From assembly GCA_002422685.1 (NCBI GenBank), contig DITC01000054.1:97540-161539 (forward strand): a DNA stretch of 64,000 nt, written 5' to 3'. Origin of the DNA: Thauera sp. UBA6194 (GTDB taxonomy: Bacteria > Pseudomonadota > Gammaproteobacteria > Burkholderiales > Rhodocyclaceae). A program made the translations under genes and the position numbers. Below are positions 53,133 through 63,260 of the stretch, one piece after another (within the stretch, counting starts at the first letter, position 1; each line of letters starts with the position of its first letter). The notes below the pieces were generated by a model, which saw only the letters and a list, made by a program, of their open reading frames with translations, searched no databases and had not been told where the DNA came from.

Positions 53133-54395
53133 TCAGCGGCTGGCGGGATAGACGGGGAAGCGGGCGCACAGGGCCTTCGCCTTCTCGCGCACCGCGGCGA
53201 TGACCGATTCGTCGTTGATGTTGTCGAGCACGTCGCAGATCCAGTGCGTCAGTTCCCTGGACTCGGCTTCCATGAAGCCGCGGCTGGTGATCGCCGGCGT
53301 GCCGATGCGGATGCCGCTGGTGACGAAGGGCGACTGCGGATCGTTGGGCACGGCGTTCTTGTTCACCGTGATGTGGGCGGCACCGAGTGCGGCGTCGGCC
53401 GCCTTGCCGGTGATGCCCTTGGCGACCAGGTCGACCAGGAAGAGGTGGTCGTCGGTGCCGCCGGAGACGATCTTGTAGCCGCGCGCGATGAACTCGCCCG
53501 CCATGACGCGCGCGTTCTTCAGCACCTGCTCCTGGTAGGCCTTGAACTCGGGCTGCAGCGCTTCCTTCAGCGCGACCGCCTTGGCGGCGATGACGTGCAT
53601 CAGCGGGCCGCCCTGGATGCCGGGAAAGACGATCGAGTTGAGCTTCTTTTCCAGATCCGGGTTGGAACGCGCCAGGATCAGGCCGCCACGCGGGCCGCGC
53701 AGGGTCTTGTGGGTGGTGGTGGTGACGACGTCGGCAAAGGGCACCGGGTTGGGGTAGAGGCCGGCGGCGACCAGGCCGGCGACGTGCGCCATGTCCACGA
53801 AGAGGAAGGCACCGACGGCGTCGGCGATGTCACGGAAGCGCTTCCAGTCGATGATGCGGGAATAGGCGGAGAAACCGGCGACGATCATCTTCGGCTTGTG
53901 CTCGCGCGCCAGCGCCTCGACCTGGTCGTAGTCGATCTCGCCGCCAGCCTCGTCCAGACCGTACTGCACGGCCTTGTAGATCTTGCCGGAGAAGTTGACC
54001 TTGGCGCCGTGGGTCAGGTGGCCGCCGTGGGCCAGGCTCATGCCGAGCACGGTGTCGTGCGGCTCGAGCAGCGCCATGTACACCGCGGCGTTGGCCTGCG
54101 AACCCGAGTGCGGCTGCACGTTGGCGTAGTCGGCGCCGAACAGCTGCTTGGCGCGGTCGATCGCGAGCTGCTCGACCACATCGACGTGCTCGCAGCCACC
54201 GTAGTAGCGCTTGCCGGGGTAGCCCTCGGCATACTTGTTGGTGAGCACGCTGCCCTGCGCCTCGAGCACACGCGGGCTGGTGTAGTTCTCGGATGCGATC
54301 AGTTCGATGTGCGATTCCTGGCGCTCGAACTCCGCGTCCATCGCGGCCTTGAGCTCGTCGTCGAAACCGGCGATGCGGTCGGTCATGGCAAACAT
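53133..54395 (-). CDS. glyA: Serine hydroxymethyltransferase
   Basis: A 420-residue PLP enzyme joining glycine and methylene-THF to form serine. [47 protein letters not shown] and the PLP-lysine motif [16 protein letters not shown] are all intact. Placed at the head of glyA-sdaA-soxBDAG it uses both products of sarcosine oxidation (glycine and methylene-THF), so it is likely a catabolic copy separate from a housekeeping glyA. AAGGAG lies ten bases before the ATG at 54395; a second ATG at 54386 is possible. Confidence 0.94.
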   Translation of the reverse strand: MFAMTDRIAGFDDELKAAMDAEFERQESHIELIASENYTSPRVLEAQGSVLTNKYAEGYPGKRYYGGCEHVDVVEQLAIDRAKQLFGADYANVQPHSGSQANAAVYMALLEPHDTVLGMSLAHGGHLTHGAKVNFSGKIYKAVQYGLDEAGGEIDYDQVEALAREHKPKMIVAGFSAYSRIIDWKRFRDIADAVGAFLFVDMAHVAGLVAAGLYPNPVPFADVVTTTTHKTLRGPRGGLILARSNPDLEKKLNSIVFPGIQGGPLMHVIAAKAVALKEALQPEFKAYQEQVLKNARVMAGEFIARGYKIVSGGTDDHLFLVDLVAKGITGKAADAALGAAHITVNKNAVPNDPQSPFVTSGIRIGTPAITSRGFMEAESRELTHWICDVLDNINDESVIAAVREKAKALCARFPVYPASR

Positions 54396-54722
54396 GTCGG
54401 GCTGTCTCCTTTTTTGGTATGGACTTCCGCTCGGGGGCGGCAGGCGCGTCCCACCGCGACCTGTTGGACGCAGATCTTAGGAAGTTCGCCCCACGATCTT
54501 TTGTCTGTATCCGTCACGAGTTTGTCCGTGATGGACGCTACAGGGGCGACTATTCCAGACGCGACATCCGGTGTCGGTTTTGCCTCGCAAGCCAAATATA
54601 AATAATGTAAATACGACCATTACAGTCATGAACAAGATTGCACAACTCCCCAAAACGGCATTTACAGCGCCCCACTAGTCTCCGCGTGGACCGTCAGAGG
54701 TCGCGATAAAAAGGAGACAAGC
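54396..54722. promoter_or_regulatory. Divergent control region between glyA and nhaC-like gene
   Basis: A 327-base gap that must hold promoters for the glyA-sdaA-soxBDAG operon and the antiporter gene. I see two GCGAC-core copies 15 bases apart in direct orientation (54546-54550 and 54561-54565) and an inverted repeat TGTAA-N9-TTACA (54606-54624) in the locally AT-rich part. Either could be the site of the nearby GbdR-type activator. No glycine riboswitch is recognisable in the glyA leader. Confidence 0.4.
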
Positions 54723-56228
54723 ATGAGCAGCAAAACGATAAAGCGGCCGACGCTCGGCCTCGCCCTGCTACCCATCGTCCTCACCCTGGGCGTGCTGGGC
54801 ATCCAGCTCTTCTATTTCAAGGACTTCACGCCGCACATCCCGCTCGCCTTCGGCATCGCGATCACGGCCGCGCTGGGCAAGCTGCAAGGCCACCGCTGGC
54901 ACGACATGGAGACCGGCGCGCTGCACGTGGTCAACATCGGCCTGCAGTCGATCGCCATCCTGATGGTGGTGGGCATGATCATCGGCACCTGGATCGCCAG
55001 CGGCACCGTGCCGTACATGATCCACGCCGGCCTGCAGCTGCTGACCCCGGCCTGGTTCCTGGCCGCCGGCATGCTGCTGTGCGCGCTGGTGTCAGTGTCG
55101 CTCGGCACCTCCTGGGGCACCACCGGCACCGTCGGCCTGGCGCTGATGGGCATCGGCGCCGGCTTCGACATCCCGATGTACTGGACCGCCGGCGCGGTCG
55201 TGTCGGGTGCCTTCTTCGGCGACAAGGTCTCGCCGCTGTCCGACACCACCAACCTGGCCCCTGCGGTGACCGGCACCAACCTGTTCGACCACATCCGCAA
55301 CATGATGCCGACGACGGTGCCGGCCATGCTGATCGCGTTCGTGATCTATCTGGTCGCCGGCTACAGCCTGATCGACGGGCGCCCGGCGGACTTCGCCAAG
55401 ATCGCCGCCATCACCGCGGGCATCGAGAGCCAGTTCACCCTGAGCTGGGTCGTGCTGCTGCCGGCGGTGCTGGTGCTGGCGCTCGCACTCAACAAGATGC
55501 CCGCCATTCCCTCGCTGTTCGCAGGCGCCGTGGCCGGTGGCGTGGTGGCGATCTTCGTCCAGGGCGTGGGCCTGCACGACATGTTCACCTTCATGCACAG
55601 CGGCTTCAAGATCGACTCCGGCATCACCGAGATCGACAAGCTGCTCAACCGTGGCGGCATCGAGTCCATGACCTGGGTGATCACCCTGGTGCTGATCGCG
55701 CTCGGCTTCGGCGGTCTGCTCGAGCACACGCGCTGCCTTGAGGTCATCGTGGAGGCCATGCTCAAGCGCACGCGCAGCTTCGCCTCGATGCAGGCGGCGG
55801 CCACCGGCACCGCCATCGCCACCAACCTGGTGGCCGGCGATCCCTACCTTTCGATCGCGCTGCCGGGCCGCATGTTCGCGCCGACTTACCGCGGCAAGGG
55901 CTACTCGACCCTGAACCTGTCGCGCGCGGTGGAAGAAGGCGGCACCCTGATCTCGCCGCTGGTGCCGTGGAACGCGGGTGGCGCCATCGTCATCACCGCG
56001 CTGGGGCTGGGCGTGTCCGAGGGCAACTTCGAGAACCTGCTCTACATCCCGCTCTCCTTCGCGTGCTGGATGTCTCCGGTGATCGGCATCGTTTATGCTT
56101 ACCTGGGTTGGTTCTCTCCCAAGGCGAGCGCGGCCGAGCGGCAACGCTGGCAGGACCTGGGCGAGGCGGTCCAGACCATCGAACCCTCTTCCGACGCCAA
56201 GCTCAAGGCGAGCTACGCGTCCAGTTGA
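54723..56228 (+). CDS. NhaC-family Na+/H+ antiporter-like carrier
   Basis: A 501-residue inner-membrane protein with about eleven to twelve helices. VSVSLGTSWGTTGTVGLALMGIG, DKVSPLSDTTNLAPAVTGTN and TNLVAGDPYLSIALPGRMFA are NhaC-family stretches. Family members exchange sodium for protons, but some import organic acids or amino-acid derivatives (for example malate/lactate). Its location opposite the sarcosine operon and before a GbdR-type gene suggests it could supply a betaine-pathway substrate or handle sodium brought in with it. AAGGAG precedes the ATG. Confidence 0.85.
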   Translation: MSSKTIKRPTLGLALLPIVLTLGVLGIQLFYFKDFTPHIPLAFGIAITAALGKLQGHRWHDMETGALHVVNIGLQSIAILMVVGMIIGTWIASGTVPYMIHAGLQLLTPAWFLAAGMLLCALVSVSLGTSWGTTGTVGLALMGIGAGFDIPMYWTAGAVVSGAFFGDKVSPLSDTTNLAPAVTGTNLFDHIRNMMPTTVPAMLIAFVIYLVAGYSLIDGRPADFAKIAAITAGIESQFTLSWVVLLPAVLVLALALNKMPAIPSLFAGAVAGGVVAIFVQGVGLHDMFTFMHSGFKIDSGITEIDKLLNRGGIESMTWVITLVLIALGFGGLLEHTRCLEVIVEAMLKRTRSFASMQAAATGTAIATNLVAGDPYLSIALPGRMFAPTYRGKGYSTLNLSRAVEEGGTLISPLVPWNAGGAIVITALGLGVSEGNFENLLYIPLSFACWMSPVIGIVYAYLGWFSPKASAAERQRWQDLGEAVQTIEPSSDAKLKASYASS

Positions 56229-56298
56229 TCCGCCGTTTCGCGGCCGGGGGCATTGCGCCCGCGGCCGCGGGGCCGCGGTCCGAAGCACAAGGCGCGGC

Positions 56299-57384
56299 AT
56301 GAGTAACGGCGACAAACCCAGGCTCCACCCCTTGAACAGCCCATCCGGCCAGCGGGGTTTCAACAGCCGCCTGCGCCACAGTAACCAGGCCTATCTGCGC
56401 GGCCGCGAGCGCGACAGCGAGCACCCGCCGATCAGCCGACACATCGCCTTCGTGCTGCTCGAGCACTTCTCGATGATGGCGTTCACCGGCGCGGTGGACG
56501 CCATCGTCACCGCCAACCTGCTGAGCCGCACGCCGCTGTACCGCTTCCAGTCCATCGGTCTGGAAGGCGGCTCGGTGCTCAGCGATCTCGGCATCAGCAT
56601 CGCGGTCGATGGCGAACTCAAGACCCTCGACGCCACCGGGCTCGACATGCTGATCGTGTGCGGCGGCTACCGCTCCAACCTGAATCCCCCCCGCAGCACC
56701 CTCGAACGCCTGCGCGCCATTGCCCACAAGGGCACGACGATGGGCGCGCTGTGGAACGGCAGCTCCGTTCTGGCGCTCGCCGGCCTGCTCGATGGCTACG
56801 CCTGCACCGTGCACCCCGACAGCCGCGCGAGTCTCGAAGAGCGCTTTCCGCGCGTCAAGCTGCTGCCGATTCCCTTCGTCATCGACCGCGACCGCATCTC
56901 CTCGGCTGGCGCCAACAGCGCGCTCGGCATGATGCTCGCGGTGATCCGCCACCAGCATGGCGACGACGTCGTGCGCGGCATCGAGGAGATCCTCGCCTGC
57001 GACCGCGGCCCCGACGACATCCCCGACCGGCCGATGCCGGTGCTCGAAGGCAGCGCCGCGCTGCCCGATGCCCTGCGCGCGATCCTCAAGCTCATGGAGA
57101 GCAACATCGAGGAGCCGCTGTCGATCGACGACCTGGCGCACTACGCCCAGGTGTCGCGGCGCCAGATCGACCGCCTCTTTCACCGCTACATGAAGACCAC
57201 GCCCTCGCGCTATTACCTCGAGCTGCGCATCACCCGCGCGCGTCGCCTGCTGCTGCAGACCAGCGCGCCCATCACCAGCATCGCCATCGCCTGCGGCTTC
57301 ACCGGCGCCCCGCACTTCAGCCGCTGCTACCGCGACTTCTTCGGCGTGTCGCCCTCCCAGGCGCGCGCAGCACAGCGCCTGTAA
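56299..57384 (+). CDS. gbdR: GlxA-family AraC transcriptional activator, GbdR-like
   Basis: A 361-residue regulator. Residues ~45-215 form a DJ-1/PfpI-like sensing domain (IAFVLLEHFSMMAFTGAVDAI, LDMLIVCGGYRSN) and residues ~260-360 two AraC helix-turn-helix motifs (LSIDDLAHYAQVSRRQIDRLFHRY, ITSIAIACGFTGAPHFSRCY). GbdR of Pseudomonas has this layout and activates sox, glyA and betaine genes in response to glycine betaine and dimethylglycine. Position beside the sarcosine operon makes the same role likely. The ATG follows AAGG; the ORF extension to 56095 overlaps the antiporter gene. Confidence 0.83.
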   Translation: MSNGDKPRLHPLNSPSGQRGFNSRLRHSNQAYLRGRERDSEHPPISRHIAFVLLEHFSMMAFTGAVDAIVTANLLSRTPLYRFQSIGLEGGSVLSDLGISIAVDGELKTLDATGLDMLIVCGGYRSNLNPPRSTLERLRAIAHKGTTMGALWNGSSVLALAGLLDGYACTVHPDSRASLEERFPRVKLLPIPFVIDRDRISSAGANSALGMMLAVIRHQHGDDVVRGIEEILACDRGPDDIPDRPMPVLEGSAALPDALRAILKLMESNIEEPLSIDDLAHYAQVSRRQIDRLFHRYMKTTPSRYYLELRITRARRLLLQTSAPITSIAIACGFTGAPHFSRCYRDFFGVSPSQARAAQRL

Positions 57385-57403
57385 GCCCTCGCTGCGGCGC
57401 GCA

Positions 57404-59773
57404 TCACGCCGGCCGCATGGACGCAGCGTAGTCGCGCGCGGCGGTCAGATCGGCCTCGAAACGGCGCTCGAACGCCTCGAGCAGCCTACGGCAAGCGGGC
57501 AGGTCGTCGTCTGCGGCCATCCTCTCGAGCGCGCGCAGCCTGCGCCCGCACTCATCCAGGCCGAGCAGCTCGCAGCTGCCGGCAAGCTTGTGCGCGAGCG
57601 CCTCGGCCTCGTACAGATCCTCGCGTTGCAGCGCCTCGCTCAGTTGCGCCGTACAGCTTTCGGCCTGCGCCGCCAGCTGCGCCAGCAAGCCCAGCAGGCG
57701 CTGAGCGCCGAACACCGCGGCGTGCGTCGACAGCAGGCGCGGATCCAGGCCGCGGCCCTGCGTCGGGCTGGGCGCAGGCGCTGCGTCCGGCCGCGAATGC
57801 AGCACGGCATGCAAGGTCTCGCGCAGCTTGTCGAGCCGGATCGGCTTGGCGACCACTGCGTCCATGCCGCTGTCCAGGTAGTGGCGGATGTCCTCCGGCG
57901 CCACGCTCGCGGTCAGCGCCACGATCGGCGTGTTCACATTCAGGTTGTCGGTTTCGGCGCGAATGCGACGGCTGAGCTCGGCGCCGCTCATGCCGGGCAG
58001 GTGCATGTCCATGAGGATGGCGTCGAAGCCTTGCTGGCGGCACATCTCCATCGCCTGCACGGCATCCTCGGCGCTGAACACCAGGTGACCCGCGTTCTCC
58101 AGCAGCCCCACCAGCACCTGGCGGTTGATCGCGACGTCCTCCACCAGCAGCAGGCTCAGGCTGGGCCAGTCGGCCACTACCGCCTCCGCGGCAGCCTCCG
58201 CGACCACGACGCCGGCCGGTTCACCGCCCGCCGTGCGTCCGGCCGGCGCGCGCTGCAAGGGCACGTCGAACCAGAATCGGCTGCCCGCGCCCGCGGCGCT
58301 CGACACCTCGAGCGTACCGCCCATGCCTTCGACCAGCTTGCGGCAGATCGCCAGCCCCAGCCCGGTCCCGCCGAAGCGGCGCGTGATGCTCTCGTCGGCC
58401 TGGGTGAAGCGCTCGAAGATGCGCTCGATCTGCGCCGCCTCGATGCCGATGCCCTGATCCTCGACCTCGAAACGCAACCGCCCGGGCGCGCCCGGCGCCG
58501 GCTGCACGCGCAGACTGATCTGCCCGGCTGCGGTGAACTTGATCGCATTCGACAGCAGGTTGGCGATCACCTGCTGCAAGCCGCCGACGTTGCCGCACCA
58601 GTCATCGGGCACTGCATCGTCCACCTCGCCGACCAGCACCAGCCCCTTCTGCCGCGCGCCGGCATCGACCAGCCGCAGCTGGCCGTCGACCAGCGCTCGC
58701 AACGAGAACGCCACCGACTCGGGCAGATAGGCGCCCTCCTCCAGGCGCGCGTAATCGAGCACGTGGTTCAGGGTGCCGAGCAAGGACTCGCCGGCTTGAT
58801 GCAGCACCTCCAGCTCGGCGGCGACCGGCTCGGGCAGCGGGCGCTGACGCAGGAGCTGGATCATGCCGAGCATGCCGTTCATCGGCGTGCGGATCTCGTG
58901 GCTCATGGTGGCGAGGAACTGCGACTTGGCGCGGTTGGCCGCCTCGGCCGCCTCCTTGGCCGCGCGCAGGCTGCGGGTGCGCTTTTCCACCCGGTCCTTG
59001 AGCTGGTCGCGACTCGAGGCGAGCTGTTCGTGGGCGCGCTGGCGGCGGCCGATCTCCTGGCCAATCGCCAGCCGCATGTCGTTGAGCGCGGCGACCACCG
59101 CGTCGAGCTCGTCCGGCGTCTTTGCGGGCGCGCGCGCCAGCGTCAGCGGCGCATCGAGCTGACCCTCGCCGAGCTGGCGGGCGTAGCGCGCCATGCTCTC
59201 GAGGTGGCGGGTCACCAGCCACTGGAAGATCACCACGAGCACGCCGGCGATCATCAACAGGGTCAGGGTCTGGCTGAGAAAGATGGTGACCCCGCTCCAT
59301 GCGAGGCGCCCGAGCACCGCATCGAGGTCGATCTGCACCACCAGCCGGCCGAGCGCGCGCATGCCCTCGGGCGCGGCGTGGCTGAGGACGAAGACGTGCT
59401 CGCGCGTCGACACCCGCGCACCGCGGTCGGGCAGGCGCATCTCGGTCACGCCGCCCGCCTCCGTCCGCTCCAGGCGCAGGCCGCTCACATCGGGAAAGTA
59501 CAGGATGCCCTGCATCTGCAGGCGCAGCTGCTCGTCGTCCACGTCCCACAGGCTGCGCGCCAGGCTCGCCAGGTAGCCGCTGCGGATGAGCTCGAGGCGC
59601 TGCTCGATCAGGTGCATCTCGCGCCGGTATTCGATACCCAGCTGCAGCGCGGTCGACAGCAGGGCAAAGCCCAGGCTGCAGACCAGCACGTACATCGTCA
59701 GCCGGTGGGCGAGCGGGTGTTCCTGGCGGTAACCCGGCAACCGGCGCAGGGCGCGCTCAATCCAGCTTTTCAT
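57404..59773 (-). CDS. Hybrid sensor histidine kinase (TorS/ArcB-like)
   Basis: A 789-residue membrane kinase. Two helices (~25-45 and ~165-190) bracket a periplasmic sensor; HAMP and a coiled coil follow; the phosphoacceptor is in [18 protein letters not shown], the ATP site in [10 protein letters not shown] and [21 protein letters not shown] receiver domain ([15 protein letters not shown]) and a C-terminal Hpt domain ([16 protein letters not shown]) allow a His-Asp-His relay to the response regulator two genes upstream. The ATG at 59773 lies within the end of the binding-protein gene (17-base overlap). Confidence 0.9.
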   Translation of the reverse strand: MKSWIERALRRLPGYRQEHPLAHRLTMYVLVCSLGFALLSTALQLGIEYRREMHLIEQRLELIRSGYLASLARSLWDVDDEQLRLQMQGILYFPDVSGLRLERTEAGGVTEMRLPDRGARVSTREHVFVLSHAAPEGMRALGRLVVQIDLDAVLGRLAWSGVTIFLSQTLTLLMIAGVLVVIFQWLVTRHLESMARYARQLGEGQLDAPLTLARAPAKTPDELDAVVAALNDMRLAIGQEIGRRQRAHEQLASSRDQLKDRVEKRTRSLRAAKEAAEAANRAKSQFLATMSHEIRTPMNGMLGMIQLLRQRPLPEPVAAELEVLHQAGESLLGTLNHVLDYARLEEGAYLPESVAFSLRALVDGQLRLVDAGARQKGLVLVGEVDDAVPDDWCGNVGGLQQVIANLLSNAIKFTAAGQISLRVQPAPGAPGRLRFEVEDQGIGIEAAQIERIFERFTQADESITRRFGGTGLGLAICRKLVEGMGGTLEVSSAAGAGSRFWFDVPLQRAPAGRTAGGEPAGVVVAEAAAEAVVADWPSLSLLLVEDVAINRQVLVGLLENAGHLVFSAEDAVQAMEMCRQQGFDAILMDMHLPGMSGAELSRRIRAETDNLNVNTPIVALTASVAPEDIRHYLDSGMDAVVAKPIRLDKLRETLHAVLHSRPDAAPAPSPTQGRGLDPRLLSTHAAVFGAQRLLGLLAQLAAQAESCTAQLSEALQREDLYEAEALAHKLAGSCELLGLDECGRRLRALERMAADDDLPACRRLLEAFERRFEADLTAARDYAASMRPA

Positions 59774-60545
59774 CGCCCGCGTCCGCCTCCGGGGGTTCGG
59801 CCAGATAACGCTCGGCATGCGCCTGCAGCGCGCGCGCGATGCTGCCGTCCGCATGCAGCGCGCTCAGGCGCAGGTCGATCTCGGGCAGCAGCGCCTCGAG
59901 CTCGGAGCCCTTGCGCACGGCCACGTGGTAATACTCGGTGACGAGCGGCTGCGGCAAGGCTTCCACCACGTCGTCGTAGCCGAGCTGGCGGCGCTGCAGG
60001 CGGCCGCTTTCACGCCCGATGGGCATGAAGTCGATCCGCCCGAGCACGAGCTTGCGCATGTTCTGGCGGCCGGTGGACACGCGCTCGACCCGCAGCGCGG
60101 TCTCGGCGAAGCGGTCGAAGCGTTCGCCGAAGCTGTCGCCCAGCAGCAGGCCGACGCTGCGCCCGCGCAGATCTTCCCAGTCGTCGAACACGAAGCGGCG
60201 GTCGCGGCGCACGAACAGCACGATCGGATCGACGACGAGGTGATGCGCAGAAAAGGCGAACTGTCGCTCGCGCTCGCGGTTGCGGTACGCGGCGACGACG
60301 ATGTCGGCACGGCCCTCGCGCACTTCCTGCAGGCAGCGCTTCCAGTTGCCGAAGGCTTCGAGACGCACGGTCAGTCCGAGCTCGGCGAACAGCTCGCGCA
60401 CCAGGGTCGGCGCCAGCCCGCGCAGCTCGCCGCCCGCAACCCAGGACACCGGCGGATAGGCGGGGTGGCCGCAGGCGATCAGATCACGCGCATGAGCCTG
60501 CAGCGCACAGCCGGCGAGCAGGAGCAGCGCCAGCAGGCGCTTCAT
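59757..60545 (-). CDS. Periplasmic type 3 solute-binding protein of the sensor operon
   Basis: A 262-residue exported protein: signal peptide [18 protein letters not shown] (with a possible lipobox LAGC), then a type 3 binding fold with [59 protein letters not shown] and [14 protein letters not shown]. No ABC permease is next to it. Lying between a response regulator and a hybrid kinase, it probably binds a small ligand and presents it to the kinase, as TorT does for TorS. Its ATG overlaps the regulator stop in ATGA. Confidence 0.82.
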   Translation of the reverse strand: MKRLLALLLLAGCALQAHARDLIACGHPAYPPVSWVAGGELRGLAPTLVRELFAELGLTVRLEAFGNWKRCLQEVREGRADIVVAAYRNRERERQFAFSAHHLVVDPIVLFVRRDRRFVFDDWEDLRGRSVGLLLGDSFGERFDRFAETALRVERVSTGRQNMRKLVLGRIDFMPIGRESGRLQRRQLGYDDVVEALPQPLVTEYYHVAVRKGSELEALLPEIDLRLSALHADGSIARALQAHAERYLAEPPEADAGDEKLD

Positions 60546-61267
60546 GCGCGCGCGCGCACGGCGGGACTGAAGCGGTAGCCTGCCCCGTGCACGGTGAGGA
60601 TGATCCGGGGGTTGGCCGCATCGTCGCCCAGCTTGCGCCGCAGGCGGCCGACCAGCACATCGACGGTGCGATCGCTCGGCACCCATTCGCGGTTGCGGAT
60701 CTGGTCCATCAGCGCGTCGCGGCTCATGGTCTGCCCCGGGTGGGCGAGGAAGGCGCGCAGCAACTGGAACTCGCCTTCGGTGAGCGCGGTCAGCGTGCCG
60801 TCGGCGTGGCCAAGCTGGCGACCATCCTCGTGCAGCACCCAGCCCTCGTAGACGGGCAGCACGGCGCATTCAGCCACCGGGGCCAGGGCCGTGGCATGGC
60901 GTACGCGGCGGATGAGGTTCTTGGCGCGCGCCAGAATCTCGCGCGGATTGAAGGGCTTGGTGACGTATTCGTCGGCGCCGCATTCGAGGCCGACGATGCG
61001 TTCGACCTCGTCCTGCCGCCCCGACACCAGGATGATGCCGACGTCCGAGCGCACCCGCAGCTCGCGCGTCAGCGTCAGGCCGTCCTTGCGCGGCAGGCGG
61101 ATGTCGAGCAGGACGAGATCGACCATCTCGCCGGCCAGCTGCGCCTCTGCGTCCTCGGCCGTCCCGGCTTCGCGCACGTCGTAGCCCTCGGCGGCAAAGT
61201 AGTCGACCAGACACGCACGGGTGACGTCGTCGTCATCGACCACGAGCACTTTCGCGTCATCGGGCAT
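60542..61267 (-). CDS. OmpR/TorR-family response regulator
   Basis: A 241-residue regulator. The receiver domain has the acidic pocket VVDDDDVTR, phosphoacceptor LVLLDIRLPRKDGLTL (Asp ~54) and the Lys in YVTKPFNPREIL. The DNA-binding winged helix is LTEGEFQLLRAFLAHPGQTM to RTVDVLVGRLRRKLGD. It leads an operon with the binding protein (ATGA overlap) and hybrid kinase. The nearest likely targets are the operon itself and the BCCT carrier 260 bases away. Confidence 0.92.
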   Translation of the reverse strand: MPDDAKVLVVDDDDVTRACLVDYFAAEGYDVREAGTAEDAEAQLAGEMVDLVLLDIRLPRKDGLTLTRELRVRSDVGIILVSGRQDEVERIVGLECGADEYVTKPFNPREILARAKNLIRRVRHATALAPVAECAVLPVYEGWVLHEDGRQLGHADGTLTALTEGEFQLLRAFLAHPGQTMSRDALMDQIRNREWVPSDRTVDVLVGRLRRKLGDDAANPRIILTVHGAGYRFSPAVRARA

Positions 61268-61419
61268 AGGCGTTCAATCACTCACGAAGATCAAGGTCAT
61301 CAGCCGCGCGCTTCGGCCCCGGGCGCTCCGGGCATCGCGCGCGGCGGCGGCGAAGCTACCAGCCCCGTCATCCGGAAGCTTACTCGATAGGGACGCAAAT
61401 TTGCCCCATCAAACAGGAC

Positions 61420-61452
61420 GACCCGGCAGACGCATGATGCGCCTGCCGGGTC
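61420..61452 (-). terminator. Hairpin after the second BCCT gene, possible terminator
   Basis: A near-perfect inverted repeat with arms GACCCGGCAG and CTGCCGGGTC and an inner GCAT/ATGC pair, 75 bases past the carrier stop codon. On the minus strand it is followed by GTCCTGTTTGA, only weakly T-rich, so termination is uncertain. Confidence 0.5.
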
Positions 61453-61526
61453 GGTCATCGGGCCGAGAGCCGAGACCCCGGGCGCCGCCGACGGCACGCA
61501 GACCGCCGGCTCGCGCCCCTCCTCGC

Positions 61527-63260
61527 TCAGCTTGTGCCTGAAGTCAGGGGCACCTGTTCGCCGTTGGTCACGGCGAGCAGCTCGCCCCGGTCATCGACCT
61601 TCAATTCGACGTTCGGGTCCGGGTCGTTCACGATCTTCTCGAGTTGGCGTGTCGCGCTGTCGCGCTTGAGCAGCCGCCTGATCGTGTTGATGATCATCAG
61701 CAGGATCACGATCGAGAATGGCGCACCACCGATGATGGTGCCGGTCTGCACCGTGTCGACCACGGCCGTGCCGCCCAGGGTCAGCAACACGATGGTCACC
61801 GATGCGATGCTGAACACGAGCACGACGCGGAAGCGTGCGCCCGAGGGCTTCGGCGCCGACACGAAATCGGCGAGCGCGTACGTGCCCGCATCCAGCGAGG
61901 TGACGTAGTAGGTCGCAACCAGCACGGTCGCCACGACCATCAGCACGCTGCCGACGATGGGCATGGCATCGAGCATCGCGAACAGCCCGCTGGAGACGTC
62001 CTTGCCGACTGCGGCCGACACTCCGCGCGCGGTCAGATCATCGTAGAAGATCGCCGCCGAGCCGATCACGGCGACCCACACCATGACGATCAGCGAAGGG
62101 ATGACGGTGACGCCGATGACGAACTCACGCAGCGTGCGACCGCGCGAGATGCGGGCGATGAAGCCGGCCACGAAGGGCGAGAAGGCGATCACCCAGCACC
62201 AGATGAACACGGTCCACCAGCCGTTCCAGCTGTCCTTCCACGACCCCAGCGCCTTGGCCGTGCTGGGCGCATCGGTCCAGAAGCTCATGGCGACGAAGTT
62301 CATCACGTAGGCGCCGAAGCTCTCGGTCATGTTGGACAGGATGAAGACCGTCGGACCGAACACGAACACGGCCACCACGAGCACGATGCTCAGGATCGAG
62401 TTGGTCTCGCTGAGCAGGCGCATGCCCTTGTTGATGCCGAAGAAGGCCGAGATCGCGGCGACGGTGCCAAAGCCGATGATGACGAACAGCCACAGTGCAG
62501 GCCCCGACGTGAGCCCCGTGAAGGAGGTGAGCCCGGAGGAGAACTGCATGGCGGCGAAGCCGAAGGAGGTGGACAGGCCGAGGATGGTGGCCATGATGGC
62601 GAGCAGCTCGATGACCACACCGGCACCCCCGCGCGCCCACTTGGGCAGCAGATCGACGGTGGCTTCGCGGAAGGTGAGGGTCTTGCCGAGGTTGTGGTGC
62701 GAATACGCCAGACACACCGCCACGACGCAGTACATGGCCCAGGCCGTGAATCCCCAGTGGAAGTAGGACCACACGAGGCCGTTGCCGGCAACGTTGGTAC
62801 CCAGCGTCTGCACGACAGGGCTCTCGTCGCGCAGCATGATCGGCTCGGCGACCGACCAGAAGATCAGGCCGATGCCCTGGCCGCAGGCGAACAACATCGA
62901 GTACCAGGCGAAGTTGCTGTATTCGGGCTTCGCGTTGGGACCGCCCAGGCGGACACGGCTCCCGACCTTGCTGAAGATGAGCCAGGCGCACACGGCGACG
63001 GCAAAAAGCGAATACACCACGAACAGCCAGGTGAATCCGCCGGTGACGAAGGTCCGCAACCCGGAGATGACCGAGGCCACGCCGTCCGGATTCATCAGCA
63101 CGGTCGCGATGAGCACCATGATGGCCAGCGGGGGAAGGAACTGGATGAGAAATCGGCTCACGTCCGGCAGATCCCGCCCGGTAAAGCGTGGAATCGTCAC
63201 CGGCTCGAATGACGTTTCGTCACTCGACGGCCGCTTGTGGTCGTTTTTACTGGTCGTCAC
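61527..63260 (-). CDS. BCCT family osmolyte transporter
   Basis: A 577-residue carrier of the betaine-choline-carnitine family with twelve helices. GGPNAKPEYSNFAWYSMLFA, FHWGFTAWAMYCVVAVCLAYS, GFGTVAAISAFFGINKGMRLL and FIARISRGRTLREFVIG are family marks. Helix 8 reads GWWTVFIWCWVIAFSPFVAG. It lacks the long BetT tail, so substrate may be glycine betaine, carnitine or another trimethylammonium compound. I chose a GTG at 63260 with AGAGGA eight bases upstream; a GTG at 63302 is less well placed. It neighbours the sensor operon, on the same strand. Confidence 0.86.
   Translation of the reverse strand: MTTSKNDHKRPSSDETSFEPVTIPRFTGRDLPDVSRFLIQFLPPLAIMVLIATVLMNPDGVASVISGLRTFVTGGFTWLFVVYSLFAVAVCAWLIFSKVGSRVRLGGPNAKPEYSNFAWYSMLFACGQGIGLIFWSVAEPIMLRDESPVVQTLGTNVAGNGLVWSYFHWGFTAWAMYCVVAVCLAYSHHNLGKTLTFREATVDLLPKWARGGAGVVIELLAIMATILGLSTSFGFAAMQFSSGLTSFTGLTSGPALWLFVIIGFGTVAAISAFFGINKGMRLLSETNSILSIVLVVAVFVFGPTVFILSNMTESFGAYVMNFVAMSFWTDAPSTAKALGSWKDSWNGWWTVFIWCWVIAFSPFVAGFIARISRGRTLREFVIGVTVIPSLIVMVWVAVIGSAAIFYDDLTARGVSAAVGKDVSSGLFAMLDAMPIVGSVLMVVATVLVATYYVTSLDAGTYALADFVSAPKPSGARFRVVLVFSIASVTIVLLTLGGTAVVDTVQTGTIIGGAPFSIVILLMIINTIRRLLKRDSATRQLEKIVNDPDPNVELKVDDRGELLAVTNGEQVPLTSGTS

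Noticed and set aside
54396..54600. Possible glycine riboswitch in the glyA leader
   Set aside because: The conserved glycine-aptamer core segments are not recognisable on the minus strand.
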